From an uncultured Lachnospiraceae bacterium (GTDB lineage: Bacteria > Bacillota > Clostridia > Lachnospirales > Lachnospiraceae): a stretch of 27,897 nucleotides of DNA. Location: assembly GCA_910588775.1 (NCBI GenBank), contig CAJURH010000029.1, positions 1 through 27,897 of the forward strand, written 5' to 3'. The position numbers and the translations under genes are program-made. Below are positions 15,913-23,631 of the stretch, piece after piece. Below the pieces are notes generated by a model that searched no databases, was not told where the DNA came from, and was given only the letters and a program-made list of their open reading frames with translations. The stretch's first letter is position 1, and the number at the start of each line of letters is the position of its first letter.

Positions 15913-17398
15913 AATTCAAATATGGTTGAACAGGCAGGAATTTGAATACGATATATATTCGCTGGCGCGGGCTTTCTATCCCCGGATATCCACCACAGTT
16001 CACTGCACAGACGTGCCGCCGGGGGAAGCCGTAGAGCCGCAGAGAGATCAGATCTTCTTGTTGGCCTGGTGCGGCAGCGAGGAAATCTATGTGGAATGCC
16101 GCAGAGAGGGGCAGCCCCGGGTACGCAGGGAGGCTGCTCTTGTTTCGTCCCAGGAGAGAACAGCGGTGAGAAACCAGGTGAAGCAACTGTTGTACCAGAC
16201 GCTTGTCCATGTCACCGGTCGCACGTTAATCTGGGGCGCTCTGACGGGAATCCGTCCAGTGAAACTGGCGGCTGGTTTCTTAGACCAGGGGATGACGGCT
16301 GCCCAGGTTCAGGCGCACATGGAAGAGACTTATTATTTAAGCCGTCAAAAGAGCAGCCTGTGCGTGGAAATCGCCCTGCGGGAAAGACAGATGTTAAAGA
16401 GCCTGGATTACAAAAACGGGTACAGTCTGTATGTGGGGATACCTTTTTGTCCCAGCATCTGCATGTACTGTTCTTTTAGTTCTTATCCGCTGGATAAATG
16501 GAAGAAGCGGGTGGACGGGTATGTAGACGCCCTGTGCAGGGAAATCCGCACCATGGGACAGCTTATGCAGGGACGAAATCTCCACACGGTTTATATAGGA
16601 GGCGGCACGCCGACTACGCTGGAACCAGTCCAGATGAAAAAGGCGTTGGACTGTCTGGCGGAATGCTTCCCGCTGGAAGATCTGCGGGAGTTTACGGTGG
16701 AGGCGGGCCGCCCGGACAGCATAACAAGGGAAAAGCTGCAAGTTCTAAAGGAATATTCAGTCACCAGAATCTCGGTGAATCCACAGACCATGAATCAGAA
16801 AACCCTGGATTTTATCGGCAGGCGGCACACGGTGGAGGATGCTCGGAGAGCCTACGGCCTGGTGCGGGACATGGGATTCGACAACGTGAATATGGATTTG
16901 ATTGCCGGGCTTCCGGGAGAAGGCGCCCGGGAAGTGGAGCATACTCTGGCGCAGATTCAGAAGCTGGGGCCGGATAGTCTGACCATGCATTCCCTGGCGG
17001 TGAAGCGGGCCGCCCGCCTGCGTCTGTTTTCAGAGGAACACCGGGAGCTGACGTTTGAGAACAGCCTGGCGATTATGGATCGGGCGGAGAAATACGCCAG
17101 AGCCATGGGACTGGTTCCCTATTATCTGTACCGTCAGAAAAACATGGCGGGGAATCTGGAGAATATAGGTTATGCCAGGCCAGATAAAGCTGGGCTTTAT
17201 AATGTATTGATGATGGGCGAGAAGCAAGATATCCTGGCGTTGGGTTCCGGAGCCGCCAGCAAACTGCTGGCTGAAGAAGGCAAAGTGGTGAAACGGGTGG
17301 AGAATGTAAAGGATGTTACTCAGTATATGGAACGCCTGGATGAGATGATTGAACGTAAGAAAAAAACAATGGAAATACTGGGCAAAATGGACAAATAA
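15905..17398 (+). CDS. hemZ: HemZ-type oxygen-independent coproporphyrinogen dehydrogenase
   Basis: A 497-residue radical SAM protein of the HemZ branch of the HemN/HemW superfamily. The cluster motif is CPSICMYC (Cys182, 186, 189), preceded by YVGIPF and followed by YIGGGTPT, VEAGRPD and NMDLIAGLPGEG. An N-terminal HemZ-specific region carries WGALTGIRPVK (110-120). A TTG start at 15905 is preferred because AGAGGT lies 9 bases upstream and the resulting N-terminus (CEIQIWLN) resembles B. subtilis HemZ; ATG 15884 lacks a ribosome site. The start overlaps the hydrolase stop by 8 bases. No other haem gene is in the window, so HemZ activity or another anaerobic radical role cannot be separated here. 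Confidence 0.88.
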   Translation: MCEIQIWLNRQEFEYDIYSLARAFYPRISTTVHCTDVPPGEAVEPQRDQIFLLAWCGSEEIYVECRREGQPRVRREAALVSSQERTAVRNQVKQLLYQTLVHVTGRTLIWGALTGIRPVKLAAGFLDQGMTAAQVQAHMEETYYLSRQKSSLCVEIALRERQMLKSLDYKNGYSLYVGIPFCPSICMYCSFSSYPLDKWKKRVDGYVDALCREIRTMGQLMQGRNLHTVYIGGGTPTTLEPVQMKKALDCLAECFPLEDLREFTVEAGRPDSITREKLQVLKEYSVTRISVNPQTMNQKTLDFIGRRHTVEDARRAYGLVRDMGFDNVNMDLIAGLPGEGAREVEHTLAQIQKLGPDSLTMHSLAVKRAARLRLFSEEHRELTFENSLAIMDRAEKYARAMGLVPYYLYRQKNMAGNLENIGYARPDKAGLYNVLMMGEKQDILALGSGAASKLLAEEGKVVKRVENVKDVTQYMERLDEMIERKKKTMEILGKMDK

Positions 17399-17408
17399 GG
17401 AGGGGCCC

Positions 17409-18047
17409 ATGTCTGTAAGAGTACGAGAAAACGCCAGAGACTTGGATGGTTTCATATCCTTGGATTTATCCGAAGAGCTGAAACATGCAGTGCAGGTGAG
17501 TAATCTGGCCTTCCATGTGGCCAGTGAATTGAATCTGGATGAGAAAGTCTGCAATGAGCTGGCTGTAGCCGGCATGTTGCACGATATAGGCAAGCTTAAG
17601 TTAATCAACTATATTTATGGGGAGGAAAATCCTCTGATTATTGAAGAGTTAAAATATGTGCGTATGCACTCCACCTTGGGCTATGAGGAGTTGGTGGGAA
17701 AGGGATATTCCGACCATATTCTTAAGAGCATTCTGTATCACCATGAGAATTACGATGGAAGCGGCTATCCGGCCAATCTGCGGGGAGAGGAAATTCCTCT
17801 GGGGGCGCGGATACTGCGGGTATGCGATGTGTACTCGGCGCTGCGCTCAGACCGTCCATACCGCAAGGCGCTCGATATGGACAGCGCCATGGAATTGATG
17901 ATTGGTGAGGTAAAATATTTTGACATGAAGATTTTTCTGGCTTTTCAAAGAGTTGTGCATAAGCAGACGGAATACATTGGAATGGAGGATGTTTTAGATT
18001 ATGAAGAAAAAACCGGTAACTGGCATGAGGGATATTTTACCGGGTGA
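17409..18047 (+). CDS. HD-GYP domain phosphohydrolase
   Basis: A 212-residue stand-alone HD-GYP protein. Metal-binding and signature residues are visible: His26, His58-Asp59 in LHDIGKL, His87, His111-His112-Glu113, and the GYP motif DGSGYP (116-121), followed by Asp140 in RVCDVYSALRSDRPYR. HD-GYP enzymes commonly hydrolyse cyclic di-GMP or related dinucleotides; there is no sensor or receiver domain to indicate control. ATG 17409 follows AAGGAGGGG. The gene lies 10 bases after hemZ, and its last 47 bases overlap the start of hisS, so it is transcribed with the synthetase genes. The C-terminal 50 residues after the HD-GYP core are less conserved and partly coincide with the hisS overlap. Confidence 0.87.
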   Translation: MSVRVRENARDLDGFISLDLSEELKHAVQVSNLAFHVASELNLDEKVCNELAVAGMLHDIGKLKLINYIYGEENPLIIEELKYVRMHSTLGYEELVGKGYSDHILKSILYHHENYDGSGYPANLRGEEIPLGARILRVCDVYSALRSDRPYRKALDMDSAMELMIGEVKYFDMKIFLAFQRVVHKQTEYIGMEDVLDYEEKTGNWHEGYFTG

Positions 18048-19251
18048 GATGGAAATCCGTAATTACGCCATGAATCTGATTCGGGAGACATACGGCAGTT
18101 TCGGCTTTCTTCCCCTGGAGACGCCTTGTGTGGAACATATTGAAAATCTGTCCAGCAAACAGGGCGGGGAGAATGAAAAACTGATTTTTAAAATCTTAAA
18201 GAGAGGGGAGAAGCTAAAGCTTCAGGAAGCCAAAGAAGAGATGGACCTGGTGGACGGGGGACTTCGCTATGACCTGACGGTGCCATTGTCCCGGTACTAT
18301 GCCAACAACGCCAGTAAGCTTCCTGTGCCTTTCAAAGCTTTGCAGATGGGCAGCGTGTGGCGGGCGGACCGTCCGCAGAGAGGCCGTTTTCGCCAGTTTA
18401 TGCAGTGCGACATTGACACGTTGGGGGACGCGTCCTGTCTGGCTGAGATCGAGCTTATCCAGGCTACCACTACGCTGCTGGGAAAACTGGATTTTAAAGA
18501 CTTTACAATACGCATCAATGACCGGAAGATTCTGAAGGCCATGGCGAAATACAGTGGATTCCCAGAGGAAAACTTTGACACAGTCTTTATTATCCTGGAC
18601 AAAATGGATAAATTGGGTGTGGAAGGCGTGGCTGAGGAATTGAGAAAAGAAGGCTTTGATTCGGAAGCCGTTGATAAATATATGGATTTGTTCGGGCAGC
18701 TAACTTCCGATGTGGAAGGGGTGAAGCGCTGTGGACAGATTCTGGAAGGAATCGTGGAGGAATCCAGCATTCAGGACATGGCGTATATTATGGAAAGCGT
18801 GGAAGCTGTTAAGACGGCGGATTTCGCCATTCGGTTTGACCCCACGCTGGTGCGGGGCATGTCTTATTACACCGGTCCGATTTTCGAGATATCCATGGAT
18901 GAGTATGGCGGCTCCGTGGGCGGCGGCGGGCGTTACGATGAGATGATTGGGAAGTTTACCGGACAGGAGACCTGCGCCTGTGGCTTCTCCATTGGATTCG
19001 AGCGGATTGTGATGCTCCTTTTGGAGAGGGGGTTCCAGGTTCCCACCGCCGGCCAGAAGACGGCCTATCTCATAGAGAAGGGAATGACCGCTGGGCAGTT
19101 GCGCCAGGTTCTGGAGCAGGCCACGAAACTCCGGGGCCAGGGCGTTCAGGTGAATATTGCGTTGATGAAGAAAAACAAGAAATTCCAGAAAGATCAGCTT
19201 CGCCAGGAAGGATATGAAGACATTCAGGAATTTTACAGAGATAAAATGTAG
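18001..19251 (+). CDS. hisS: Histidyl-tRNA synthetase with short C-terminal domain
   Basis: A 416-residue class II synthetase that charges tRNA-His. Catalytic motifs are present: RYDLTVPLSRY (89-99), motif 2 at 118-137 with WRADRPQRGRF, the HisA-type VRGMSYYTG (284-292) and motif 3 GGGGRYDEM (307-315). The anticodon-binding domain (about 354-416) is only about 63 residues, and the usual final strands (GEEEL and following) are missing. The sequence ends in a normal stop, and no continuation is found in other frames. ATG 18001 lies inside the HD-GYP gene (47-base overlap), 12 bases after GGAGG. The catalytic core argues against HisZ. Position directly before aspS matches the common hisS-aspS pair. 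Confidence 0.92.
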   Translation: MKKKPVTGMRDILPGEMEIRNYAMNLIRETYGSFGFLPLETPCVEHIENLSSKQGGENEKLIFKILKRGEKLKLQEAKEEMDLVDGGLRYDLTVPLSRYYANNASKLPVPFKALQMGSVWRADRPQRGRFRQFMQCDIDTLGDASCLAEIELIQATTTLLGKLDFKDFTIRINDRKILKAMAKYSGFPEENFDTVFIILDKMDKLGVEGVAEELRKEGFDSEAVDKYMDLFGQLTSDVEGVKRCGQILEGIVEESSIQDMAYIMESVEAVKTADFAIRFDPTLVRGMSYYTGPIFEISMDEYGGSVGGGGRYDEMIGKFTGQETCACGFSIGFERIVMLLLERGFQVPTAGQKTAYLIEKGMTAGQLRQVLEQATKLRGQGVQVNIALMKKNKKFQKDQLRQEGYEDIQEFYRDKM

Positions 19252-19271
19252 AAAGATGAGGGTTATAGAGA

Positions 19272-21059
19272 ATGGCTGAGACAATGCAGGGACTGCACAG
19301 AACCGCCAGGTGCGCGGAAATCGGCAAAGAATCCATTGGCCAGGAAGTGACGCTGATGGGTTGGGTGCAGAAGAGCAGGAATAAAGGCGGGATTGTATTC
19401 GTGGATTTGCGGGATCGTTCCGGTGTGATGCAGTTGATATTTGAAAACGGCAGTATTGACGAGGCGGGGTTTGAGAAAGCCGGGAAGCTGCGAAGCGAAT
19501 TTGTGATTGCGGCTATTGGCACGGTGGAGGCCAGGTCCGGTGCGGTGAATAAGAATCTTCCCACCGGGGAAATCGAGATTCGGGTGCGTAAGCTTCGCAT
19601 ATTGGCGGAATCCGAGACGCCGCCTTTTCCCATTGAAGAGAATAGTAAGACAAAAGAGGAGCTTCGGTTGAAACACCGCTATCTGGACTTGCGTCGGCCG
19701 GACTTGCAGAGGAATCTGATGATGAGAAGTCAGGTCACGTCGTTGACCCGGAAGTTTTTCACAGAAGAAGGGTTTCTGGAGATTGAGACGCCCATGCTGA
19801 CCAAGAGCACGCCGGAAGGCGCCAGGGATTACCTGGTTCCCAGCCGTGTTCATCCTGGCGCTTTCTACGCGCTGCCCCAGTCTCCGCAGATTTTCAAGCA
19901 GTTGTTGATGTGCTCTGGTTACGACCGGTATTTTCAGGTTGCCCGGTGCTTTCGGGATGAAGACCTGCGGGCGGACCGGCAGCCGGAATTTACCCAGATT
20001 GACCTGGAGATGTCCTTCGTGGATGTGGACGATGTGATCGACGTGAACGAGCGGCTGCTGGCCCAGCTGTTTCGGGAAATCCTCCAGATTGAAATACCGC
20101 TGCCCATTCAGCGGATGACCTGGCAAGAGGCTATGGACCGATTTGGTTCAGATAAGCCGGATCTTAGATTCGGCATGGAGTTAAAAGACGTTACCCAGAC
20201 GGTGAAGGACTGCGGCTTTGGCGTGTTCAAAGGCGCCATTGAGCAGGGCGGCAGCGTCCGCGGCGTCAATGCCGAAGGAATGGGAACCATGCCTCGAAAG
20301 AAGATTGACAAGTTGGTGGATTTCGCCAAAGATTTTGGCGCAAAGGGTTTGGCCTACGCTGCCATCGCAGAAGACGGGTCTGTGAAATCCTCTTTCGCCA
20401 AATTTATGACCGAAGAGGAGATGGACGCGCTGGTGCAGGCCATGGCTGGAAAGCCTGGCGATCTGCTTCTTTTTGCGGCGGATCAGAATAAGGTTGTATG
20501 GGATGTGCTGGGAAATCTTCGGCTGGAGCTGGCCAGACAGCAGGAGCTGTTGAATAAAGAGGAGTACCGCTTCGTCTGGATTACGGAATTTCCACTGTTG
20601 GAGTGGTCTCAGGAGGAGAACCGCTACACGGCCATGCATCATCCGTTTACCATGCCTATGGAAGAGGACCTGGATCTGCTGGATACGGATCCTGGGAAGG
20701 TCAGGGCCAAAGCCTACGACATTGTGTTGAATGGCACCGAATTGGGCGGCGGCAGTGTTCGTATTCATCAGAACCATATCCAGGAGAAAATGTTCCAGGT
20801 GTTGGGTTTTTCTAAGGAAGAGGCATACGAACAGTTCGGATTTCTGCTGCATGCGTTTCAATATGGCGTGCCTCCCCATGCAGGGCTGGCCTACGGTCTG
20901 GACCGGATGGTCATGTTGATGGCAGGAGAAGACAGTATACGGGACGTGATTGCATTTCCAAAAATAAAAGACGCTTCGGATCTGATGGCCGAGGCGCCGG
21001 GAACGGTCAGCAGCCTGCAATTAGAAGAGCTGCAGATTGCTGTGACAAAAAGAGAATAA
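19272..21059 (+). CDS. aspS: Aspartyl-tRNA synthetase, bacterial type
   Basis: A 595-residue class IIb synthetase that charges tRNA-Asp. The N-terminal OB-fold anticodon-binding domain (about 1-110) includes LMGWVQKSRNKGG. Motif 1 lies at FLEIETPML (168-176) and motif 2 at FRDEDLRADRQPEFTQID (227-244). A GAD insertion of bacterial type spans about 280-420. Motif 3 is GLDRMVML (from 542). The length is normal for bacteria. ATG 19272 lies about 9 bases after GAGGG, 20 bases beyond the hisS stop. It is the last gene of the operon. Whether it also charges tRNA-Asn cannot be judged from the window. Confidence 0.96.
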   Translation: MAETMQGLHRTARCAEIGKESIGQEVTLMGWVQKSRNKGGIVFVDLRDRSGVMQLIFENGSIDEAGFEKAGKLRSEFVIAAIGTVEARSGAVNKNLPTGEIEIRVRKLRILAESETPPFPIEENSKTKEELRLKHRYLDLRRPDLQRNLMMRSQVTSLTRKFFTEEGFLEIETPMLTKSTPEGARDYLVPSRVHPGAFYALPQSPQIFKQLLMCSGYDRYFQVARCFRDEDLRADRQPEFTQIDLEMSFVDVDDVIDVNERLLAQLFREILQIEIPLPIQRMTWQEAMDRFGSDKPDLRFGMELKDVTQTVKDCGFGVFKGAIEQGGSVRGVNAEGMGTMPRKKIDKLVDFAKDFGAKGLAYAAIAEDGSVKSSFAKFMTEEEMDALVQAMAGKPGDLLLFAADQNKVVWDVLGNLRLELARQQELLNKEEYRFVWITEFPLLEWSQEENRYTAMHHPFTMPMEEDLDLLDTDPGKVRAKAYDIVLNGTELGGGSVRIHQNHIQEKMFQVLGFSKEEAYEQFGFLLHAFQYGVPPHAGLAYGLDRMVMLMAGEDSIRDVIAFPKIKDASDLMAEAPGTVSSLQLEELQIAVTKRE

Positions 21060-21072
21060 TATTTTTTTTCAA

Positions 21073-21113
21073 TCATCCAACTGCTCTGCACTGTGATAGA
21101 GTCAGTTGGATGA
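21073..21113. other. Long hairpin between convergent aspS and lipoprotein genes
   Basis: TCATCCAACTG (21073-21083) pairs perfectly with CAGTTGGATGA (21103-21113), and CTCT (21084-21087) with AGAG (21098-21101), leaving a 10-base loop and a one-base bulge. The T-run (21062-21069) lies upstream of the hairpin on the plus strand, and the minus strand meets an A-run after it. It is therefore not a classical terminator in either direction. It most likely still marks the 3' ends of the convergent messages. The right arm overlaps the last codons of the minus-strand gene. Confidence 0.55.
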
Positions 21114-22244
21114 ATCATTATAGGAGCTTGTCCGGCTGTTATTTTCTCCGTCGCTTAGGGAAGTGGCGGCCGTGTCTGCGTTGAATTCGCCAAATAAAGC
21201 CTTGCCCAGCAGCGCATTGGACTGTAATTTCCAGCTTATTCCATCGTTTATCAGGGTCAGAGGGACGGAGTTGGACTGGGTGGCGGTGTTTTCAGCGATG
21301 CATTTGAGCAGAAGTTCATTTGATTTTTCCAGTCGCCCGCTGGGACCGTCGATGAGAGCGTCTGTGGTGGCCAGATAGTCGTCCAGTTTCTTATTATAAT
21401 TCGATAGAATATCATTGTATGAGAAACTGGTGATTTCGGTATCCACTGTGGCGATGGTGCCGTTGTCCTTCGCGCCCACCACTCTGTAGTCAAAACAGGC
21501 TTGCACCTGCAGTAGCAGCGCGCTGGCCAGCGCCTGGCTGTTGGGATCGCTGTTGCTGAACAGCTCGTTTAGTCCCAGGTAAGTGCCCATTTGGGCTGTA
21601 TTCATGCTCTTTAATGCCCGGAAATAGACATCCACAGTATCGGCGGGGGTTAGAAGGTAGGGGTTGGCGGCGGCGGTAATGAAGCCTCCCACCAGTTGGT
21701 TTTTTAATTCCTTATCCCGCTGAATCTTCCAGTGCCGCCCATCTTTCACCAAGTTAATGCTGCAGGAGTTGGATATTGTCTGATAATTATTCTTCTGCAT
21801 CAGATCTTTCATTAATATATAATGCTGTTCCAGTGAAGCGTCTGTAAAGCCTTGTCCATTGGCCGTCGCCATAATCACCTGCGTTAAGTAGCCTCGTTGG
21901 TAATCCTTGGCAAGCGTGTGGGCGTCCAGCGTGGTGATCTGCAGGCTGCAGGTGGCCGTGGTTTCTTCTACATGTATTTTCAGGATTTTATAGTCAAAGT
22001 CTTTAAAAAACTGGGAAGCTACTTCTTCAACAACTGCGGAAGAGGCCTGGGATGTGGACGCGTCTGGAAATAAGCTTTCCGAAGCCAGATAATTCTGGAC
22101 GGTTTTTGAATTTAATTCCTTTAGCCGGTCAAATTCAGAAACAACTGCCTTTTTAACCTGCTTTTGATCGGTATTGTCACATCCTGTCAGGGAGAGCATA
22201 AGAAGAAGTACAAAAAGAAGCTTTGCTCTGATCAACCGTTTCAT
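21102..22244 (-). CDS. Lipoprotein with internally duplicated domain
   Basis: A 380-residue predicted lipoprotein of unknown function. The signal is MKRLIRAK, a Leu-rich core and lipobox LTGC (Cys22). The mature part appears to contain two related alpha/beta units, about 30-190 and 195-350. Each has an aromatic DY(K/R) strand, a Thr-rich ATCSLQITT or ATVDTEITS strand, and an ending of the form S(I/L)xLxxDGxxWK, reminiscent of NTF2-like or DUF5105-like lipoproteins; I do not assign a family firmly. A Ser/Asn-rich tail (about 360-380) follows. ATG 22244 is chosen because it begins the signal peptide and lies 8 bases after AAGGA; the open frame extends upstream without a ribosome site. It has its own strong promoter. 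Confidence 0.82.
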   Translation of the reverse strand: MKRLIRAKLLFVLLLMLSLTGCDNTDQKQVKKAVVSEFDRLKELNSKTVQNYLASESLFPDASTSQASSAVVEEVASQFFKDFDYKILKIHVEETTATCSLQITTLDAHTLAKDYQRGYLTQVIMATANGQGFTDASLEQHYILMKDLMQKNNYQTISNSCSINLVKDGRHWKIQRDKELKNQLVGGFITAAANPYLLTPADTVDVYFRALKSMNTAQMGTYLGLNELFSNSDPNSQALASALLLQVQACFDYRVVGAKDNGTIATVDTEITSFSYNDILSNYNKKLDDYLATTDALIDGPSGRLEKSNELLLKCIAENTATQSNSVPLTLINDGISWKLQSNALLGKALFGEFNADTAATSLSDGENNSRTSSYNDSSN

Positions 22245-22275
22245 AGTTCCATTCCTTTCCATTCTTTCCTTACCT

Positions 22276-22304
22276 AGTTTATCAGAAAGTAACGGAAATG
22301 TCAA
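22276..22304 (-). promoter_or_regulatory. Promoter of the duplicated-domain lipoprotein gene
   Basis: On the minus strand, a perfect TTGACA (22304-22299) is followed after 17 bases by TAAACT (22281-22276), which is preceded by TGA (extended -10). The start site would be near 22269, 25 bases before the ATG. Its -35 box lies within 20 bases of the rtcB start on the other strand. Confidence 0.7.
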
Positions 22305-22321
22305 AAACAAGGAGAAGATTG

Positions 22322-23527
22322 ATGTTAGAAATAAGAGGAAAATATAACACAGCTAAAATTTTTACAGATCAGGTGGATGAAGACTCCATCGCCCAGGTCA
22401 TCCAGGTTTGCAATCAGAAATTCACAGAAGGCAGCAAAATACGCTTAATGCCGGACATTCACGCAGGGGCCGGCTGCACAATCGGAACCACCATGACCAT
22501 TTTGGACAAAGTGGCGCCGAATCTGGTGGGTGTGGACATTGGGTGTGGCATGGAAGTGATTCAGATTCGGGAAAAGCATATAGAGCTGCAGAAGCTGGAT
22601 AAGTTGATTTACGAGAAAATTCCCGCTGGGTTTAAAGTCCGGGAGAAAACGCATCCGTACTTCAATGAAATAGCATTGGAAGAGCTGCGCTGTTATAAGA
22701 ATATAAACCCGTTGAGAGCCGAAAAAAGTCTGGGAACGCTGGGCGGCGGGAATCATTTCATAGAGGCCGATAAAGATGAAGAGGGAAATCTATACATCGT
22801 CATTCATTCCGGCAGCAGGCATCTGGGACTGGAGGTTGCCAATTATTACCAGGAAAGAGGCTACCAGGCGCTAAACGGTCCTTCTGAAAAACAGGTCGCC
22901 GATTTGATTGCGCAGCTGAAAGCAACCGGGCGTGAAAAAGAAATTGAAAAAGAACTGAAAAAATTGAAAGCTTCCATGGAGACGGATATTCCCAAATCTC
23001 TGGCCTATGTTTCCGGAGAGTTATTTGAACGATATTTACATGATATGAAGATTGTTCAAGAATATGCCAAATTAAACCGTCAGGCTATGATGCAGGAAAT
23101 CGTAAAAGGCATGAAACTGCACGTGGTGGATTCATTTACTACCATTCATAATTATATCGATCTGGACGCTATGATTTTGCGCAAAGGAGCAGTCTCCGCC
23201 AGGAAAGGAGAAAAGTTGCTGATACCCATCAATATGCGGGACGGATCGTTGATCTGCATAGGTAAGGGCAACGATGACTGGAACCAGTCGGCTCCCCACG
23301 GCGCGGGGCGGCTTATGAGCAGGTCGGCTGCAAAACAATCATTTACAGTCTCGGAGTTCAAAAAACAGATGAAAGACATTTACACCACTTCTGTGGGCAA
23401 GTCCACGTTGGATGAATGTCCAATGGCATATAAAAGCATGGAAGACATTACGGAAAACATAGGGCCTACGGCGGAAATTGTAAAAGTGATTCGCCCCATC
23501 TATAATTTTAAGGCGGGAGAGGAATGA
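22322..23527 (+). CDS. rtcB: RtcB-family RNA ligase
   Basis: A 401-residue RtcB ligase that joins 2',3'-cyclic-phosphate (3'-P) RNA ends to 5'-OH ends with GTP and Mn2+. The metal and catalytic residues are present: MPDIHAG (43-49), VDIGCGM (Asp72, Cys75), GGGNHFIE (His145), HSGSRHLG (His162) and the guanylylated His326 in SAPHGAGR. A charged, helical Lys/Glu-rich segment (about 188-224) precedes the His326 half. ATG 22322 follows AAGGAG by 7 bases; the earlier in-frame ATG at 22298 overlaps the opposing promoter and has no ribosome site. No archease or RtcR-like regulator is nearby. Its own promoter is not evident in the 77-base divergent gap. Confidence 0.93.
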   Translation: MLEIRGKYNTAKIFTDQVDEDSIAQVIQVCNQKFTEGSKIRLMPDIHAGAGCTIGTTMTILDKVAPNLVGVDIGCGMEVIQIREKHIELQKLDKLIYEKIPAGFKVREKTHPYFNEIALEELRCYKNINPLRAEKSLGTLGGGNHFIEADKDEEGNLYIVIHSGSRHLGLEVANYYQERGYQALNGPSEKQVADLIAQLKATGREKEIEKELKKLKASMETDIPKSLAYVSGELFERYLHDMKIVQEYAKLNRQAMMQEIVKGMKLHVVDSFTTIHNYIDLDAMILRKGAVSARKGEKLLIPINMRDGSLICIGKGNDDWNQSAPHGAGRLMSRSAAKQSFTVSEFKKQMKDIYTTSVGKSTLDECPMAYKSMEDITENIGPTAEIVKVIRPIYNFKAGEE

Positions 23528-23563
23528 ATCTGTGAACTGTTTGTGACACATTGAGGCGCAGGC

Positions 23564-23604
23564 TTGCCCCCATTGTACAAATCTGTTATGATAAAGTACA
23601 GATT
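23564..23604 (+). promoter_or_regulatory. Promoter of the ABC export operon with overlapping inverted repeat
   Basis: TTGCCC (23564-23569) and TATGAT (23587-23592) are 17 bases apart, with TGT before the -10 (extended -10). AATCTGT (23580-23586) and ACAGATT (23598-23604) are exact inverted repeats that flank the -10 box and the predicted start site near 23599, the usual place for a repressor operator. Confidence 0.5.
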
Positions 23605-23631
23605 AGACAGCTTTTTATCGGAGGAATATAG

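Noticed and set aside
18001..19251. HisZ (ATP phosphoribosyltransferase regulatory subunit) instead of HisS
   Set aside because: All class II catalytic motifs and the histidine-binding segment are intact, and the gene pairs with aspS.
19252..19271. Frameshift explaining the short HisS C-terminus
   Set aside because: Only 20 bases separate the hisS stop from aspS, and no frame continues the missing domain.
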